Positions 1-9,492 of a stretch of 31,563 nt of DNA are shown piece after piece. Below the pieces are notes generated by a model. It was not told where the DNA came from. It made no database searches and saw nothing but the letters and a program-made list of their open reading frames with translations. The translations under genes were made by a program, and so were the position numbers. This stretch comes from Chara braunii (Eukaryota > Streptophyta > Charophyceae > Charales > Characeae): positions 991,927-1,023,489 of the forward strand of contig BFEA01000294.1 in the NCBI GenBank assembly GCA_003427395.1, given 5' to 3'. Every line of letters starts with the position of its first letter. Position 1 is the stretch's first letter.

Positions 1-1430
1 TCTTGCGTTCGTAGCATGCGAGAACGTCTGGAGCTGTTGCTTGAAGTTCTGCACGGGTCAACCAACGGTCAGCTCGGTGTGTGCAGTATGCAAAATGCAC
101 CAAATACTCGGTTGGCCTGTTGCCGTATCGTCGCTGGGAGATAATGTCGCCGACCTCCTGAAAACCGTCCATGGAAGGTGGGTCTTGCGAATGTCTCCCA
201 GGAAAATCATCATGTTCCGCTGGCGTGTAAAGAGCCAACTTGGAGCAATGAAAGACTGGGTAGACGGGCAAGTGGTCGGGCACCTGAATCGTGAAGGAAG
301 GTCCCTCGGGTGCATTCCCAGCGGGTGCTTCGATCGGCCAAGGCCCCATCCATTTTGGGAGGAGCTTGCGAGAGATGTCTTGTTCAAGGCTGAACTCCGC
401 TGTGGAAACCCAAACGAGGTCCCCTGCGCGGAATGGGCAAGGAAGACGTTGACGATTGGCCTGCTGGCTCATGCGTTGCTGCATCTTAGCCATCTGGTCG
501 CGTGCCTTGACGAGAAGCTCTTGCATCCGACGTAAGAAAAGAAGATGGCCGTCACTCTCGGCCGTTCGTGGAGTAATAGTGTCCAACGGTGAAGTGACCG
601 GCGAGCCGTGCTCGAACTCAAAGGGCGATATCCTGATAGCCGGGTGGATAGAGGAGTTGTAGGCCAACTCGACATCCAGCAGCCGCTCAACCCAGTCCTT
701 CTAGTTGGGGCGGATGAGAGTGCGAAGGCGCCCTCTCCGTCTGGCCATCGGTCTGAGGGTGGCGAGCTGAACTGGGCTTGAGAGATGAGCCCCATCGCTT
801 GATGAGCGCCAACCAAAAATCGGACATGAACCGAGTGTCGCGGTCGCAGACGATTTCCTTGGGGTAACCCTTGGTTCGAATCCAACCGGCGTAGAGAACC
901 TCAGCCAACTCTGGTGCCTTGGCATGATAGCGACAAAGCAAAAACATGGCGAACTTGGTGAGTCGGTCGACCACCGTGAGAATCCCATCTACTCCGGTCT
1001 TGTGCTTGGGGAACGGGCCGGTAATGTCCATGGCAACGGGACCGGTAATAGTCGTAACTCGCCGTACAGACGATGGTTGCGGGATTTGCAGCGTCGGCAA
1101 ACTTCGCATGACTCGCAATAGCGGGTGACGTTGCCGAGAAGGCCGGACCACCAAAATCGCTCGCGAAGTCGGCCAATCGTGCGATTGACTCCAAAGTGTC
1201 CGGTGGCGGGAGCATCGTGGAACTCTCCAAGAAGCCGTGTACGCAAGTGAGGATCACTCGGTACGCAAAGAAGGTCCTTCCCTCACGTGTGGACAAGCAA
1301 GTACCCCTCATGGATCCGGTAGTGAGAAGGCGTCGGATTAGGAGAGGAGCAATTCGCGTACTTGTCGCGAAACTCGGGGTCGGCTTGGTAGCCGCGGATG
1401 AAGTTGTTCCGCAGGTCATCGTCGATCTAG
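1..1430 (-). pseudogene. Integrase with chromodomain-like tail of element A (3' end cut)
   Basis: Integrase would insert the element cDNA. The N-terminal zinc site shows two His (GEFHDAPATGHFG, about 1219 and 1198) and Cys-x2-Cys (YCESCEVC, about 1117 and 1108). The core has Asp in MDITGPFP (about 1028), Asp in CDRDTRF (about 845) and Glu in TDGQTERA (about 737). Reading changes frame near 1030-1070. Just after the catalytic Glu a short stretch seems missing and the frame changes; a TAG then follows near 703. A further frameshift lies near 440. The GPY/F-like KWMGPWPIEAP (about 345) is followed by PVYPVFHCSKL and a chromodomain-like tail (EYLVHFAYCTHRADRWL, about 45-105). Chromodomains of this type bind modified histones and steer insertion. 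Confidence 0.88.
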
Positions 1431-1815
1431 AAGGTTGAGTAGACCGCGGTACAATGATCCGGACGTCGTGAAAGAGCATCCGCAAAACGGTTCAACTTCC
1501 CGGGAATGTGATCGGGAAAGAAGTGGAACTGGTCGATGAAAGTCATCCATCGAGCGATGGTGCTGTTGACGGTGTCTTGGGTCTTGTAAAAGACCAACGG
1601 ATTGTTGTCCGTTACCCATCGAAGTCGGCTTCGACCAAGGAGGAAGTGCCGCCACCGCTTGAGTGCCTGGACGAAGGCGAGGAGCTCCTTCTTGCGTGCA
1701 TCGTCAATGGAATGCACGACGGGCACTTTCTTGCTGAAATACTCGACCGGGTGCCAGTCCACACCATCATGTTGCTCGAGGACTGCACCAATGCCATAGC
1801 CAGACGCATCCGTAG
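1427..1815 (-). pseudogene. RNase H of element A
   Basis: RNase H removes the RNA strand of the RNA/DNA hybrid during reverse transcription. It follows RT in the same open stretch (1427-2116). The catalytic carboxylates are visible: Asp in TTDASGYGIGAVLEQ at about 1810, Glu in KKELLAFVQALKRWRHFL at about 1687, Asp in WVTDNNPLVF at about 1609, and the terminal FADALSRRPD motif at about 1480. Length and spacing are typical for the Gypsy RNase H type. Reading ends at a stop at 1427-1429 and the integrase follows directly. Confidence 0.9.
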
Positions 1816-2713
1816 TGACGCGCGTAGGTAAAAGCGGGTCGTATATCTGCAAGACCTCCGTAGACAATAGCGCGGCTTTGAGAGCCAAAAATGATTCTCG
1901 CGCCTCCTCCCCGAAGTCAAACGGCCGATCCTCGCATTGAAGCTTGGTCAAGTGGGCCGCGATCTTCGAGTAGCCTTTGATAAAACGCTGGTAGTAGCCG
2001 GCGAGGCCAAGGAACGAACGAACATCCGTGACGTTCCGAGGCTCCGGCCACTCTTGGATGGCTTGAATCTTGTCCGATAGCAGACTGATGCCCTCCGGTG
2101 TGACAAAATGGCCCAAGTATTCCAGCTCTTGCCGGACAAATTCGCACTTGTCGCGGTTGGCCTTCTACTTGGCGCGGCGGAGCGTCTCCAACACTCGTCG
2201 AAGATGCCCAAAATGGTCCTCCAATGACCGGCTATAAACGAGAATATCGTCTAAGTAGACCAGCACGAACCGGTCCAACATTGCACAGAACTCGTTGGTC
2301 ATTGCCACTTGAAAGGTCGCCGGGGGGGTGGTGAGGCCAAAAGGCATGACCACCTACTCAAAATGCCCGTACCGCGTCTTGAACGTGGATTTGTAGCGAT
2401 CATTCGGCGGGATCGAGATTTGATGATATCCCGATTTCAAATCCAACTTAGAAAAATACTTTGCGCCGCCCAATCGCTCAAGAAGATCGTCGATGCGAGG
2501 AAGAGGCCCCGCATTCTTGACGGTTTGCGCGTTGAGCTTGCGGTAGTCGATACACAATCGCAGATCCTTGTTCTTCTTCCAGACGAAGAGAACTGGTGCT
2601 CCATATGGGGAGCTACTCGGGTGGATCCAGCCCTTGGCCAACAAATCGTCGAGTTGTGTGCGGAGGACCTCAAGCTCCTCCTCGCTCATCCGATAGATGC
2701 AACCTTTCGGCGG
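1815..2713 (-). pseudogene. Ty3/Gypsy reverse transcriptase of element A
   Basis: This RNA-dependent DNA polymerase domain would copy element RNA in the particle. The conserved blocks are in order: [11 protein letters not shown] at about 2540, [11 protein letters not shown] with the first catalytic Asp at about 2443, MPFGLTTPPATFQ at about 2325-2350, and LVYLDDILVYS with the catalytic YLDD at 2246-2257. The thumb and connection follow (VRSFLGLAGYYQRFIKGYS). Two stops interrupt it: TAG at 2354-2356, where Ty3 enzymes usually have an aromatic residue before VMPFGL, and TAG at 2165-2167 before ANRDKCEF. Everything else stays in frame across these stops, so the lesions are point mutations rather than large deletions. 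Confidence 0.92.
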
Positions 2714-3059
2714 CACGGCACCGGCCTCAAGAATGATCTCGTGAGAGATCGGCCGATCCAGCACCACACCGGTAGGTGTCTCGAAGATGTCGGCGAACTC
2801 ATCCAGCAACCGCACCACCCGGGGGTCCGAAGAGAAGTCCGTGGGTGAAGCGTCGGCTACCGCGACGGTCCGTAGGAAACATAGGCCGATTTCCTCGGGC
2901 TGCTCGTAAGCGCACGTCGCCCGGAATGATTTGGCCGTCACCACTTGACACAGAAACGAAGGGTGCGGTAGAGGAATGGTACATGCCACTTCGGCGCCGA
3001 AGGCGTCGCGAACGCTAAGAGTCCGCCGGTGGAAGTTGACCGTGTGATCCGCACTTGCA

Positions 3060-3671
3060 AGCCAAGGCATTCCCAGAATGATGTCGAAGTCTGTGTCGAG
3101 AATGCCGAATGTCACCGGTTCGCATGCATGAGGTGTGAAATAAACCGGTACGGCCTCGATGTAACGGTCGAGAAGTTGTTGCGTTTTCCCATCCGCCAAC
3201 TTAATCGCCGTTGGGTTTGCCTTCCTCCGAACTTGTGCGTCAAGGCCAGCCCTTTGCATAAAGGATTGGCTCATGAAATTGCGAGACGCGCCGCTATCCA
3301 GCAAAGCGCTGCAGGACGCTTGCCCAACTTGAATGCGGACATACATGCGGTGCGTTGTTGTCATCGTACCGCTGCGTGCGAAACTCACGGGCCACCTTGG
3401 TAGTATACGCAAGGATGTCCCCCACCGCGACTTCGTCATCCGTCGGCGAAGTTGGTGGTGCATAGAAGGATAAGTAAGTGTGGAGATGAGCGCATAGTGC
3501 TGCGCATTGCGGTCCTGGTAAGCGGCCTGTGGTCGGGAGAGGAAGCCATGCAAAGTCCTCGGACGTGAGCGGGCTCAATACCTCTATGTTGAACTCGCAC
3601 GCCGAATCCCGTGAAGAACCACTTGAAGACGATAAGTCGCCGCTGCCGGACGGAGAAGATGTCGCACACAC
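3060..3671 (-). pseudogene. Retropepsin-like protease region of element A pol
   Basis: This aspartic protease would cut the Gag-Pol polyprotein. The motif [13 protein letters not shown] gives the catalytic Asp-Ser-Gly at about 3293-3298, and the C-terminal strand [10 protein letters not shown] lies at about 3070-3100, so the fold is complete at a normal length of roughly 90-100 residues. The linker before it ([19 protein letters not shown]) reads in a different frame, and the switch falls near 3345. From the protease onward the frame is open into RT down to the stop at 2354-2356. Family certainty is high from the DSG and ILG signatures. Confidence 0.88.
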
Positions 3672-3859
3672 GTCTTATCCTTGAGCTTGAGTACCCAGCG
3701 CAGGAACGAGCCGGGCAACATAGTCCTCAAAAGAAAGTAGAAAAGGAGGACTATCGACTTCTGCATGCGCCTCGGAATGAAGGCCGGTCACTCGCGAAGA
3801 GACCGGTTCCGGAGGCGTCGAGAGTGTCGTCGAGTCACTCTCGGCGGTGCTCAGTTTCC

Positions 3860-5377
3860 CTATTTGCCCTTGCCTTTCAATGGGCAGACCAGTGTCTGAC
3901 GAAGATCACTGTTGCACCATAGGCAATAGTGGAATCTCATGCGCGCCTTGAACGCTTGCTCGGAGATGCCATATTGGGACCATGGGGCTGGAGCTGCTGC
4001 ACCGGGCCCGGGGCTAGATGCGGTGTGTGTCTTTGTCTTGCCGCGTCCTCGGCCTCTGCCGGGGCGGCCACCTTCCCGGGCGGCTGCGAGTCTGTCCCCT
4101 TCATTGGTAGACACAGCCTCGCTGGTTTGGTCAAACGGTGTTGCTGCCGCGACCACGGCCACTCTTGGCCGGTGCTGGTCCCTGCTCGGGCCTGACGCAG
4201 ACGAACGCAGGTTCTTAGTCTCCTTGTTCGTAATGATAATCTGCGCGGCCTTGTCAAAAAGTTCCGCCGTTGTCATCATGGTGTCCTCGACGTGAGTCAG
4301 GGCATTGCTTAATGCCGGACAGGACCTTTAGATGAAATAGTGGCGGATGGCTTTGAAACCCATCTGGATGTCTGGGACTGACGTCAAGCGTTGGTACTCG
4401 GCGATCCAATCGGTACTCGGCAGCGTGCCTTGCTCGAAGACCATGAGCTTGTCCATAGCCTTGATCCCCGGGCGGCTCGACTTGGAACCGCTTGTGCCAC
4501 GCCGCCTTCAGATCATCCCAACTGATCTTGGTGTGCAAGTCGGCAGCTACCACTCCGTACTTGGACAAGAGATTGTTCATCCAAGTCTGGCACGCGCCCC
4601 CTGAGCGAGAGTATAAGTATGTGTGGTGCTTCTATTCTTTGACGTTGTGTAGCTGCAGCGTGAGCTCGAACTTGCGGAACCATGGAATCGGATCTGTCTT
4701 CATCGAGTTGTAGAAGATCTCCTGCCCGTCAAACTTTGGAGTTGTTTCGCGTGGTTCCGAACTCAAGGGGTTGGCGGCCGTGCAGATCCGTTGTTCCAAC
4801 TGTTGCGTTGCGGTCTGCTGTAACTGCATGCCGTCCTTGAGGGAGCCGACGTCCATTTCCAATGCTTCGAGGCGATCGGAGGTGTTGGAAGAGCTTGCAT
4901 CGGGGGCGGCGACAGGTCGCTGCCCCAACCGCCGGAGGCGGTCTTGGACTTGAGCCAGCGAGTCGTCGAGGCTGTGGATATCCTCCTGCTGCATAATGCA
5001 TGTCGCCAGGAGGTTTGTGAGATGGGAGAGGAGGAAAGCTATCTTTTTTGCACTATCCTCCAACTTGCCATTCTCGGCCTCGGCCCGCCATTTGCTGCGA
5101 TTGTGAACAAAGTTTGCTCTCCGCTAAATATCTTCTCACGACGTTGAGTTCTTTCTTCATCGGCATCCCTTGCTGCTGCTTCGTCATGCTGGCGCTGTTG
5201 TTCAAGTGCCAGCAGACGTTCCTGCTCGGTGTCCTCTGCCTTTTTCTTCGCTGCTGCTGCTGCGTCATCTGCCCGTTTCTTTGTTTCGGTACTCCAGGCC
5301 AGCATCCGGGCGTGATAGGCCTCGTCTGCTTCTCCGGACCTCTGGTCCATGACGGTTGTTTGTGAACGCAACAGCAT
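3860..5377 (-). pseudogene. gag: gag of element A (broken)
   Basis: Gag would form the virus-like particle and bind element RNA. The likely start is the ATG at 5375-5377, the first one downstream of the 13-bp repeats. It is followed by a charged alanine/glutamate-rich coiled-coil-like stretch. A frameshift near 5090-5096 moves reading into the frame beginning EDSAKKIAFLL. The capsid-like segment contains IPWFRKFELTLQLHNV and, after a TAG at 4632-4634, WDDLKAAWHKRFQVEPP. Another frameshift follows near 4480. The tail (3860-4279) has a basic RGRGRGK patch and a single zinc knuckle CLWCNSDLRQTLVC, in which arginine stands where the CX2CX4HX4C consensus needs histidine. A terminal KGKGK and stop follow. 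The family call is confident; activity is very unlikely. Confidence 0.87.
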
Positions 5378-5391
5378 AGACCAGGTCGGGG

Positions 5392-5542
5392 CCTGCTGAC
5401 GTGGTATTCCCTGCTGCTGACGTGGCCTGCTGACGTAGTCTGCTGATGTGGCCTGCTGACGTAGTCTGCTGACATGTCCTGCTGACGTGTCCTGCTGACG
5501 TGTCTTGCTGACGTGGCCTGCTGACGTAGTCTGCTGACGTGG
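5392..5542. repeat. 13-bp minisatellite rich in TGACGT (11 units)
   Basis: The plus-strand unit is (C/T)CTGCTGACGT followed by GG, AG or GT. Nine units run without gaps from 5426 to 5542 in perfect 13-bp phase, one unit with an extra CTG precedes them (5410-5425), and one more sits at 5392-5404. Thirteen is not a multiple of three, so the array rotates frames and is unlikely to be conserved coding sequence. It lies just upstream of the likely gag start, in the leader of element A. The TGACGT core matches plant bZIP/as-1-type sites, but any regulatory use is inference. Confidence 0.9.
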
Positions 5543-5649
5543 CAACTCACCAATACCGCCGCAGGGGGTACCCGGAGACAGGTAGATAAGGTAGGGCGAG
5601 AGGTGGCAACAACATAGGTGGGGAAGGTGGGTGGGAAGGATCGCCCAGA

Positions 5650-6240
5650 TAAGGAGCCACTAATAAAAAAAGAAAAGTTTGAACTTTGCAAAAAAAAAAA
5701 TCGAGAAAAATAAAAATAAAAATTCCGACTTTCGCAAGTTCAGTAGGTCTCCCAACCTCCCTTGAAGTGCGAAATGATCAATGAGAGCAAAATATTTCGA
5801 CTTCAGACTGCAAATGATTTACCGAACTGACTGACAGAATCTTAGAACTGCGAAAAAAAATAATCTGAAAAGAAATGACACGTATTCGGATTTACTCAGA
5901 TGAGAGTATTCGCAGTTTGGAAAATAATACCTGCAGGAGGGATTTCCCGTACCATTTTCAGAAAAACGAATTTCGAAAAAAAAGATATTCCGAATTTCTA
6001 AGTAACGAGAAATACAACAGGAATTTGAAATTTTCAAAAGAAGGATATTTCGGATTTTCAACAACGAAATTTCGAATTTTCAGAAGAAAAACGAAAATGG
6101 AAGTTTCAGATGTTGCGCTATTGCGATTTTCCACAACAGAATAGCGAGAAAACAAACTCCAAGAAAAGAAAAAAAAATCGATTTTCGGCAGTAAGGTCAA
6201 AATCGTGATTTTGGGGTCTAACTAATGTGCTCTAGCACCA
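5650..6240. repeat. AT-rich stretch with degenerate short repeats
   Basis: This strongly A-rich (plus strand) segment has no credible gene. Variants of a motif of about 20-30 bp recur, for example GAAATTTCGAATTTTCAG, GATATTCCGAATTTCTAAG and GATATTTCGGATTTTCAAC, suggesting a diverged tandem array. It sits where the 5' LTR of element A might be expected, but I could not find matching LTR ends or a convincing primer site next to it. A matrix-attachment or LTR U3 role is possible but untested. Confidence 0.55.
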
Positions 6241-6344
6241 TTTTGTATGTATGAGAATGCACATTGCTCGTTGAGATTCTACTTGCATTGCATTGTCCAT
6301 TCAGTCCTTTTTATCAGATTGCGGATCCTCGGTTTCTATGTACA

Positions 6345-6383
6345 TCGCCCAACTGGGCATGTAACAGTTGGTATCGGAACGCC
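6345..6383 (+). other. Possible LTR edge with iMet-like primer binding site
   Basis: On the plus strand the sequence ends ...GGGCATGTAACA and is followed after one base by TTGGTATCGGAACGCC. That resembles the plant initiator-Met primer site TGGTATCAGAGC with two mismatches. The bases before it form an imperfect hairpin (TACATCGCCCA / TGGGCATGTA). The TGTTACATGCCC end read on the minus strand would equally suit an LTR start of a minus-strand element. No partner LTR was found, so orientation and identity are open. Confidence 0.35.
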
Positions 6384-6700
6384 GCACGTGAATCAGGATA
6401 CAAGTCCCGATCTGACCGGGACTGACCTCATTCACATAGTATCAGATAGCAAAGCAGAATGCTAGAATGCTAATGACTAGCCCAATCAATGTTTGAACGC
6501 AGACCAAACATGCATCGTATCCATCACCAGGTGTGAAGGAGCCTGGCGCTGTACACAGGAAGAAAGNGNCNGGTCCAGACATACACAGACGAAGAGGAGG
6601 GGATCAGACGAAAGGAGGGAGAGAGATGGGAATGTCGTCAACACCAAGTCTTTGTCACAAGTCCCAAGTAATCCCTCGTCGTAATGTTTGAAGCCCAAAA
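6384..6700. other. Unassigned stretch with ambiguous bases
   Basis: I see no coding signature here. Bases 6567, 6569 and 6571 are n. Purine-rich GAGGAGGG and GGAGGGAGAGAG tracts precede a possible minus-strand primer-site-like sequence (TTGGTTCCAGACTCG, read 6711 to 6697). The 9-mer ACAAGTCCC occurs near both ends. Nothing else can be supported. Confidence 0.5.
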
Positions 6701-7379
6701 GTCGAGTCTGGAACCAATGTCACCAAGCTCTCTCTCTCACTCTTCTCGCAGAGTCTGCAGATGCAGTGAAGTCCGATAAGGAGANGGTGAGAGGGAGATG
6801 GTGGACTGAGAAGAGGAAGAAGAAGAACTCTCTCTCTGTCACGAGCCAGATACTAACCTATGATGTTGGCACTGTGTTGCAGGTACCTCGAAGACGAAGC
6901 TGGAGCAACGGCGCTGCAGGTAAGTACCTCTGGCCTCCGCCCAATCTCTCTCTCTCTCTAGTGCTATCCTAGCTATGGCGCCCAACGCTGGAGACTACAG
7001 CTACCTACTGCGCCCAGCGCTGAAGACTAAGGCTAACGCTACTACTACTCCTGCAGCGCTCCCTCCAGAGTGCTGCTGCCGAATCCTGAAGACTACTACT
7101 GCCTCCTGCCTACCCGTGAAGTGCATAGGAAGTCCCTATGTACTACCTCGGCCTGCCTCCTGACTGCCTGAAGGGCGAGCCAGGCCGAGGAGGCTGCTCT
7201 TGCCAATGCCGAAGTGTGTCGGTGGCTGGCGCTGCCGCAGCTGCTGAGGCTGGCGTGGGAACAGGCTAAGAATAGCCTGCTCCCGAAACCCTGGTTCGAT
7301 GCCTGAGTTTCAGGGCCAGTCGTTCCGATGAATGACCGAAAATGGCCCTTCGTTTGAGGCTAAAAAGGCTATTGCCATT

Positions 7380-7500
7380 TCTAGTCTGAAACGACACAGG
7401 GATTGTAGGCCCTTGTTTTCAGGCTTTCGGGCTGAACAGTCACGGGGCCTGTAGGCCCTGAATTTCAGGCTTCAAGCCTGAGGGACGCAGGGCCTAGAAA
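7380..7500. repeat. Imperfect AGGCC/TTTCAGGC repeats in the LTR-like region
   Basis: Two similar blocks follow one another: GATTGTAGGCCCTTG then TTTTCAGGCTTTCGGGCTG, and GGCCTGTAGGCCCTGAA then TTTCAGGCTTCAAGCCTG. A related word pair occurs upstream near 7305-7350. Many are short inverted repeats, so the region could fold as RNA. This is consistent with an LTR R/U5 segment, but the role is unproven. Confidence 0.5.
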
Positions 7501-7530
7501 ATGGCCCTCGTGTGCAGGTGCAGCATGTAA

Positions 7531-7552
7531 CAGAGAGAGAGAGAGAGAGAGG
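7531..7552. repeat. (GA)n microsatellite
   Basis: A run of about eleven GA dinucleotides is followed by a T-rich stretch (about 7559-7580). Shorter CT runs occur near 6730, 6830 and 6945 in the same LTR-like region. Confidence 0.9.
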
Positions 7553-8604
7553 CCTTGCATTTTTTTATTTTTTATTTTTTGCGCCGCATTTGGTGCGGTG
7601 CGCAAGGTGCGCCAGACGTGCGTTGAGGCGCGCACCTCAATGCGCCGCAACTATGATATAGAGCAATACAATGAAGTAATGAGTCAATGTCCAAGCCCAT
7701 AGGCCACACGAACACAGTATCCAAAGTCGCTCCTCTCTGTCTGGCGCCCAGCGCCCAGCCTACTCTACCCGACTATCCTACCTACATCTGGTTCACGCAA
7801 CAGGATCACTTCGACTCTCGAAGACCAATGTGCATGACCGTCAACACCATAACCGACCTCTTTTCATGCACCAGGTATGTATCTCGTCACCCTTAGTCAG
7901 ACCTTGATTACCCACACTCGCCTCCTTCCTGAAGACCACCTGATCGCCCTCCTTACCTCCTAGTGCCTAGCAGCTTGGCTATGGCTGCCTGCGCCCCGCT
8001 GCCCTACAGCGCCCCACCTCACCACTACGCGCCCCGTCAGTGCCCTTGGCAGCAGCGCAGCATCAAGCGATAGCGCAGCAGCACTTCCGCATTGCCTGCA
8101 CTGGCCAGAATGTCTGGCCTGGGCTGCCTCACTTCTTTTATGGAAGTGGTAGCCTCCTGGATGTTGCGTGTGCCCTGGCTGGAAGCTTCCAGTAGCTTCC
8201 GGTTGGGCCTCAGACCCTGCGCCTAGGCCCGAGACTCCAGTTGAGGGCCTGGCCCCTTTTCAGTTAGGCACGGCCTGAGTCTCCAGATTGGGGTTGTTTG
8301 CTGCATCTGTGCAGGGCTCCCAAGCAGGTGCGTCAGCAGTATGATCCTACTTTGTGTGTATGTGCCCAGGCGCAACTGTCTAGGCCTGGCCCAACTGTAT
8401 GATGCAGGTTAGTGAGGGCCACGCATCTACCCAACAAACTGGCGTGCTGCAAGAGCCTGAATACCCACTTATGAAAATGTTGAGTTTTGGCCTCTGGCGA
8501 ATATTCAGGCCCTCCTTCACTTAGGGCGGGCACTCGGCTTGCTGGGGGCCTTAGCCCAGAACATGTGATGTCTGATAGGGCCCCTTGAGGGCTTGTTCCT
8601 AACA

Positions 8605-8618
8605 TTTCATTCCCCTTA
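8605..8618 (-). other. Polypurine tract of element B
   Basis: On the minus strand the bases read TAAGGGGAATGAAA and are followed immediately by TGTTAGG, the probable start of the 3' LTR. Polypurine tracts prime plus-strand DNA synthesis in LTR elements. Here the tract lies inside the open frame that carries the chromodomain-like tail. Confidence 0.65.
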
Positions 8619-9492
8619 GCTTCGAAAGTCCGCTGAGATGCTTCATGTTGGTCCTTCAGTTTCTTCTCATAATCTGCCATGATCTGAGGAGCTGTCTTGA
8701 CAAGTTCCTCCCTTGAAATCCATCGATCTTCCTTAGGATCCGTATGATGCCTAAAATGCGCTATGTACTCCCTTGTCGGTTTAGGAGGTCTTCCCCTGCC
8801 AGGTGGCTTGGGAACAGGCGTGTCTCCGTGATCCAGGATGTCGTCGACGTCCACGTGGCCATCCATGGTTGGGGGCAGTATAGATCTCCGTGATGGGAAC
8901 TGTGCTGTCTCAGCGAAAGGTGCAAGCTTGGAGGCGTGAAAAACAGGGTGTGTGCATAGGTGACCAGGGATGCGAATGACGTACGAGGGACCATCCAAAT
9001 CATTCCCCACAATGTCTAAGACTTCCCAGGGACCGAAATACTAAGGCATTAGCTTCCTAAAGATGCTAAAATTCTGTCCTAACTCACTAGCCTTGCCTCA
9101 GACATGTTCCCCTACCCGAAATGTGGACTGTCGGCGACGTTTGTTCTCAGAAGCAATCATAGCTTCCTGAGATTTCTTGATGTGTTCGACAGTCTGCTGC
9201 AACAATTTCTCATACTGGACACCGAATTCAATGGTTCCAGGAATTGCAGCAGTTCGGTTTTCAGGCAGGAGGAAGTCTAGAGTAGATTTAGGACTCCATC
9301 CCAGATGTAGTTGATTAGGACTGATACCGGTGGTTTTGTGAACAACATTGTTGTATAGAATGGCGATGAGAGGTAGTTTCTCATCCCATTCATCCTGGCT
9401 GGGCTTGATGTAATGCCTCAGCAGATGCTACACCATACGGTTCATCTGTTCAGCCTGCCCATTTGCTTCGGGATGATTTCCATTGTGATTCT
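8605..9492 (-). pseudogene. Element B integrase, C-terminal part with chromodomain-like tail
   Basis: Reading from 9492 downward, the fragment starts at the end of the DDE core (NHPEANGQAEQMNRMV, which contains the catalytic Glu). It continues through the post-core helix region (DEWDEKLPLIAILYNN), a GPF/W motif (YFGPWEVLDIVG), PVFHASKLAPF, and a chromodomain-like tail (EYIAHFRHHTDPKEDRW at about 8715-8765). In-frame stops are TAG at 9427-9429, TGA at 9098-9100 and TAG at 9041-9043. The last open stretch runs through the polypurine tract into the LTR and stops at 8333. The N-terminal zinc site and the first two catalytic Asp are missing because element C sequence abuts it at about 9490. It is related to element A's tail but clearly a different family. 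Confidence 0.85.

Larger units (their letters stand above)
1..5545 (-). mobile_element. Ty3/Gypsy LTR retrotransposon A with chromodomain-like tail (partial, decayed)
   Basis: Read on the minus strand, this stretch encodes gag, zinc knuckle, retropepsin, reverse transcriptase, RNase H, HHCC-DDE integrase and a chromodomain-like tail in the Ty3/Gypsy order (RT before integrase). The C-terminal coding still runs at base 1, so the 3' end and 3' LTR lie outside the window. The coding is GC-rich, unlike element C at 9.5-17.8 kb. At least three in-frame stops and several frameshifts make it non-autonomous as read. The 5' LTR is not delimited. A 13-bp minisatellite sits before gag and an AT-rich stretch follows it. 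The domain order is seen directly; the chromovirus assignment is inferred from the C-terminal tail. Confidence 0.93.
6712..8604 (-). mobile_element. Probable 3' LTR of element B (outer edge uncertain)
   Basis: The inner edge is well supported. On the minus strand a purine-rich tract (8605-8618) runs directly into TGTTAGGAACAAG starting at 8604, the expected polypurine tract/LTR junction after the integrase. The outer edge is uncertain: TGT at 6712 (minus strand ...GGTGACA followed by TTGGTTCCAGAC) and TGTTGG at 6864 are both candidates, giving about 1.7-1.9 kb. The interior is non-coding and rich in CT tracts, in GGCCT/AGGCC words and in imperfect direct repeats near 7290-7500 and 8200-8290. 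Open frames in this span lack coding character. Confidence 0.55.

Noticed and set aside
41-535. 164-residue open frame on the plus strand
   Set aside because: It is the shadow of the minus-strand integrase C-terminal region, which has clear motifs.
873-883. Perfect tRNA B-box-like GGTTCGAATCC on the plus strand
   Set aside because: It lies inside the integrase coding of element A (minus strand GWIRTKGYPK). No A-box or cloverleaf surrounds it.
2309-2848. 179-residue plus-strand open frame
   Set aside because: Antisense to the RT of element A, which shows all conserved polymerase motifs on the minus strand.
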